Shown in pieces: positions 6,115 through 7,022 of a stretch of 7,022 nucleotides of DNA. The DNA is from CAYLHS01 sp964383535. GTDB taxonomy: Bacteria > Actinomycetota > Acidimicrobiia > Spongiisociales > UBA4744. The notes under the pieces are model-generated. The model was given only the letters and a program-made list of their open reading frames with translations. It was not told the origin of the DNA and did no database searches. Each line of letters opens with the position of its first letter. Position 1 is the first letter of the stretch. The stretch lies in assembly GCA_964383535.1 (NCBI GenBank), contig CAYLHS010000096.1:1-7022 (forward strand). The letters are read 5' to 3'. Both the position numbers and the translations under genes were made by a program.

Positions 6115-7022
6115 TCACTGGCGGGCGACTTCCTTCAAGGCGTACGCCTCGATCACGTCGCCTTCTTTGACGTCGTTGAATCGCTCGAGACCTATGCCGC
6201 ACTCGTAGCCGGCGGCAACCCTTCGTACATCGTCTTTGAACCGACGAAGGGACTCGATTTCGCCGTCGTACACCACGATGCCTTCTCGAAGCAGCCGGGC
6301 CTTGGCACCCCTGACGATCTCGCCTTCGGTGACATAGCTTCCGGCCACGTTGCCGGCCCTGGGAACCCTGAAGACGGCCCTGACTTCCGCAGCACCCAGG
6401 ATCTGTTCTATCTCTTCCGGCGCCAAACGGCCAACGAGCATCTGCTCGATGTCGTCGAGCATCTCGTAGATCACACGGTACGTGCGAATCTCGATGCCCT
6501 GCTCCTCGGCGGCCCGTCGAGTCTTGCCGTCCGGTCGAACGTTGAAACCGACGACGACGGCATCCGTGACGTCGGCCAGGCTCACGTCGTGCTCTGTGAT
6601 CGCCCCGACGGCTCCGTGCACGATGACGATCTTGCCGCCTTCCCTCCCGATCTTGGCGAGGGCGTCCCTGATGGCTTCCAACGAGCCGTGCGCGTCCGCC
6701 TTGATGATCACACGCAGCTCCGCCTCGTCTTCGGTGCGCAGCTGCTCGAGCAGCGCGGTGAGACGCTCCTTCGCTGAAGGGACGACAGCTCTTGCCGCGC
6801 GCCGCTCGTCTTCGGCATCCGAAGCCCGCGTCCTGGCTTCCCGGTCGCTCTCGACGACCTCGAACTCGTCACCTGCTGTCGGCACGGCGTTCCATCCCAT
6901 GACGAGGACCGGGGTGCTGGGAGTAGCGGACTTCACCTGCTTGCCGTTCTCGTCGAGCATCGCTCGAACTCTCCCCGACACGGAACCGGACAGGATCGCG
7001 TCACCCGGCCGGAGCGTGCCCC
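6115..7022 (-). CDS. infB: Translation initiation factor IF-2, C-terminal part; 5' end outside window
   Basis: IF-2 is the GTPase that brings fMet-tRNA to the 30S subunit and promotes subunit joining. The window holds the last 301 residues; the GTPase domain and N-terminus lie beyond 7022. Going from the edge, GTLRPGDAILSG and GRVRAMLDE belong to domain II; a helical linker with many Arg/Glu/Ala follows; domain III (C1) carries IIKADAHGSLEAI, GAITEHDVSLA and GFNVRPDGK; the C-terminal C2 domain, which binds fMet-tRNA, carries ESLRRFKDDV, GYECGIGLERFNDVKEGDVIE and ends EVARQ-stop. The frame is open to the window edge and matches IF-2 throughout, so the GTG at 6981 is internal. Its stop is one base from the DUF503 start. 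No truncation was seen. Confidence 0.97.
   Translation of the reverse strand, partial: GTLRPGDAILSGSVSGRVRAMLDENGKQVKSATPSTPVLVMGWNAVPTAGDEFEVVESDREARTRASDAEDERRAARAVVPSAKERLTALLEQLRTEDEAELRVIIKADAHGSLEAIRDALAKIGREGGKIVIVHGAVGAITEHDVSLADVTDAVVVGFNVRPDGKTRRAAEEQGIEIRTYRVIYEMLDDIEQMLVGRLAPEEIEQILGAAEVRAVFRVPRAGNVAGSYVTEGEIVRGAKARLLREGIVVYDGEIESLRRFKDDVRRVAAGYECGIGLERFNDVKEGDVIEAYALKEVARQ

Noticed and set aside
6010..6777. 255-codon open frame on the plus strand
   Set aside because: It is antisense to infB and DUF503, both clearly conserved. The translation resembles no family I know.
6979..6981. GTG as the start of a 288-residue protein
   Set aside because: The frame continues upstream to the window edge with IF-2 domain II sequence (GTLRPGDAILSG), so this GTG is an internal valine codon of infB.
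1..7022. Mobile element, CRISPR array, tRNA or undescribed defence system
   Set aside because: Every stretch over 190 bases is covered by a conserved housekeeping gene. I saw no repeat-spacer pattern, transposase, tRNA-like sequence or terminal inverted repeats.

Overview
The window is a stretch of bacterial core housekeeping DNA. All eight genes I can support lie on the minus strand, so transcription runs from high to low coordinates. In transcription order they are infB (3' part only), a DUF503/YlxP gene, rbfA, nrnA (DHH phosphoesterase), truB, ribF, rpsO and pnp (5' part; its C-terminal tail runs off the window). This is the classical translation and RNA-metabolism cluster found in Gram-positive bacteria. 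The DNA is GC-rich, and the S15, TruB and IF2 sequences look actinobacterial. DUF503 next to rbfA and nrnA between rbfA and truB fit Actinomycetota, possibly an Acidimicrobiia-type lineage; the class-level guess is weak and comes from memory of the families.

Layout: 7022-6115 holds the C-terminal 301 residues of IF2. One base later DUF503 starts, and it overlaps rbfA by 4 bases. The rbfA/nrnA, nrnA/truB and truB/ribF junctions are also 4-base stop/start overlaps (ATGA or GTGA), so 7022-2749 reads as one translationally coupled transcript. A 65-base gap (2684-2748) with a good extended -10 box precedes rpsO. A 188-base gap (2238-2425) separates rpsO from pnp and is dense in inverted repeats: four almost abutting hairpins directly after rpsO, then a pnp leader with further repeats. 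The pnp gene starts at GTG 2237 behind a good Shine-Dalgarno site; a search for ATG starts only would miss it.

Together the genes make an initiation factor (IF2), a 30S maturation factor (RbfA), a tRNA pseudouridine-55 synthase (TruB), a ribosomal protein (S15), two RNA-turnover enzymes (NrnA for the shortest oligonucleotides, PNPase for long RNA) and the FMN/FAD synthetase RibF. NrnA and PNPase are complementary: PNPase leaves very short products that a nanoRNase finishes.

I see no mobile element, CRISPR array, tRNA, rRNA, defence system or unknown protein family. The part most worth a second look is the structured rpsO-pnp intergenic RNA. The long plus-strand open frames are antisense shadows of the GC-rich genes.
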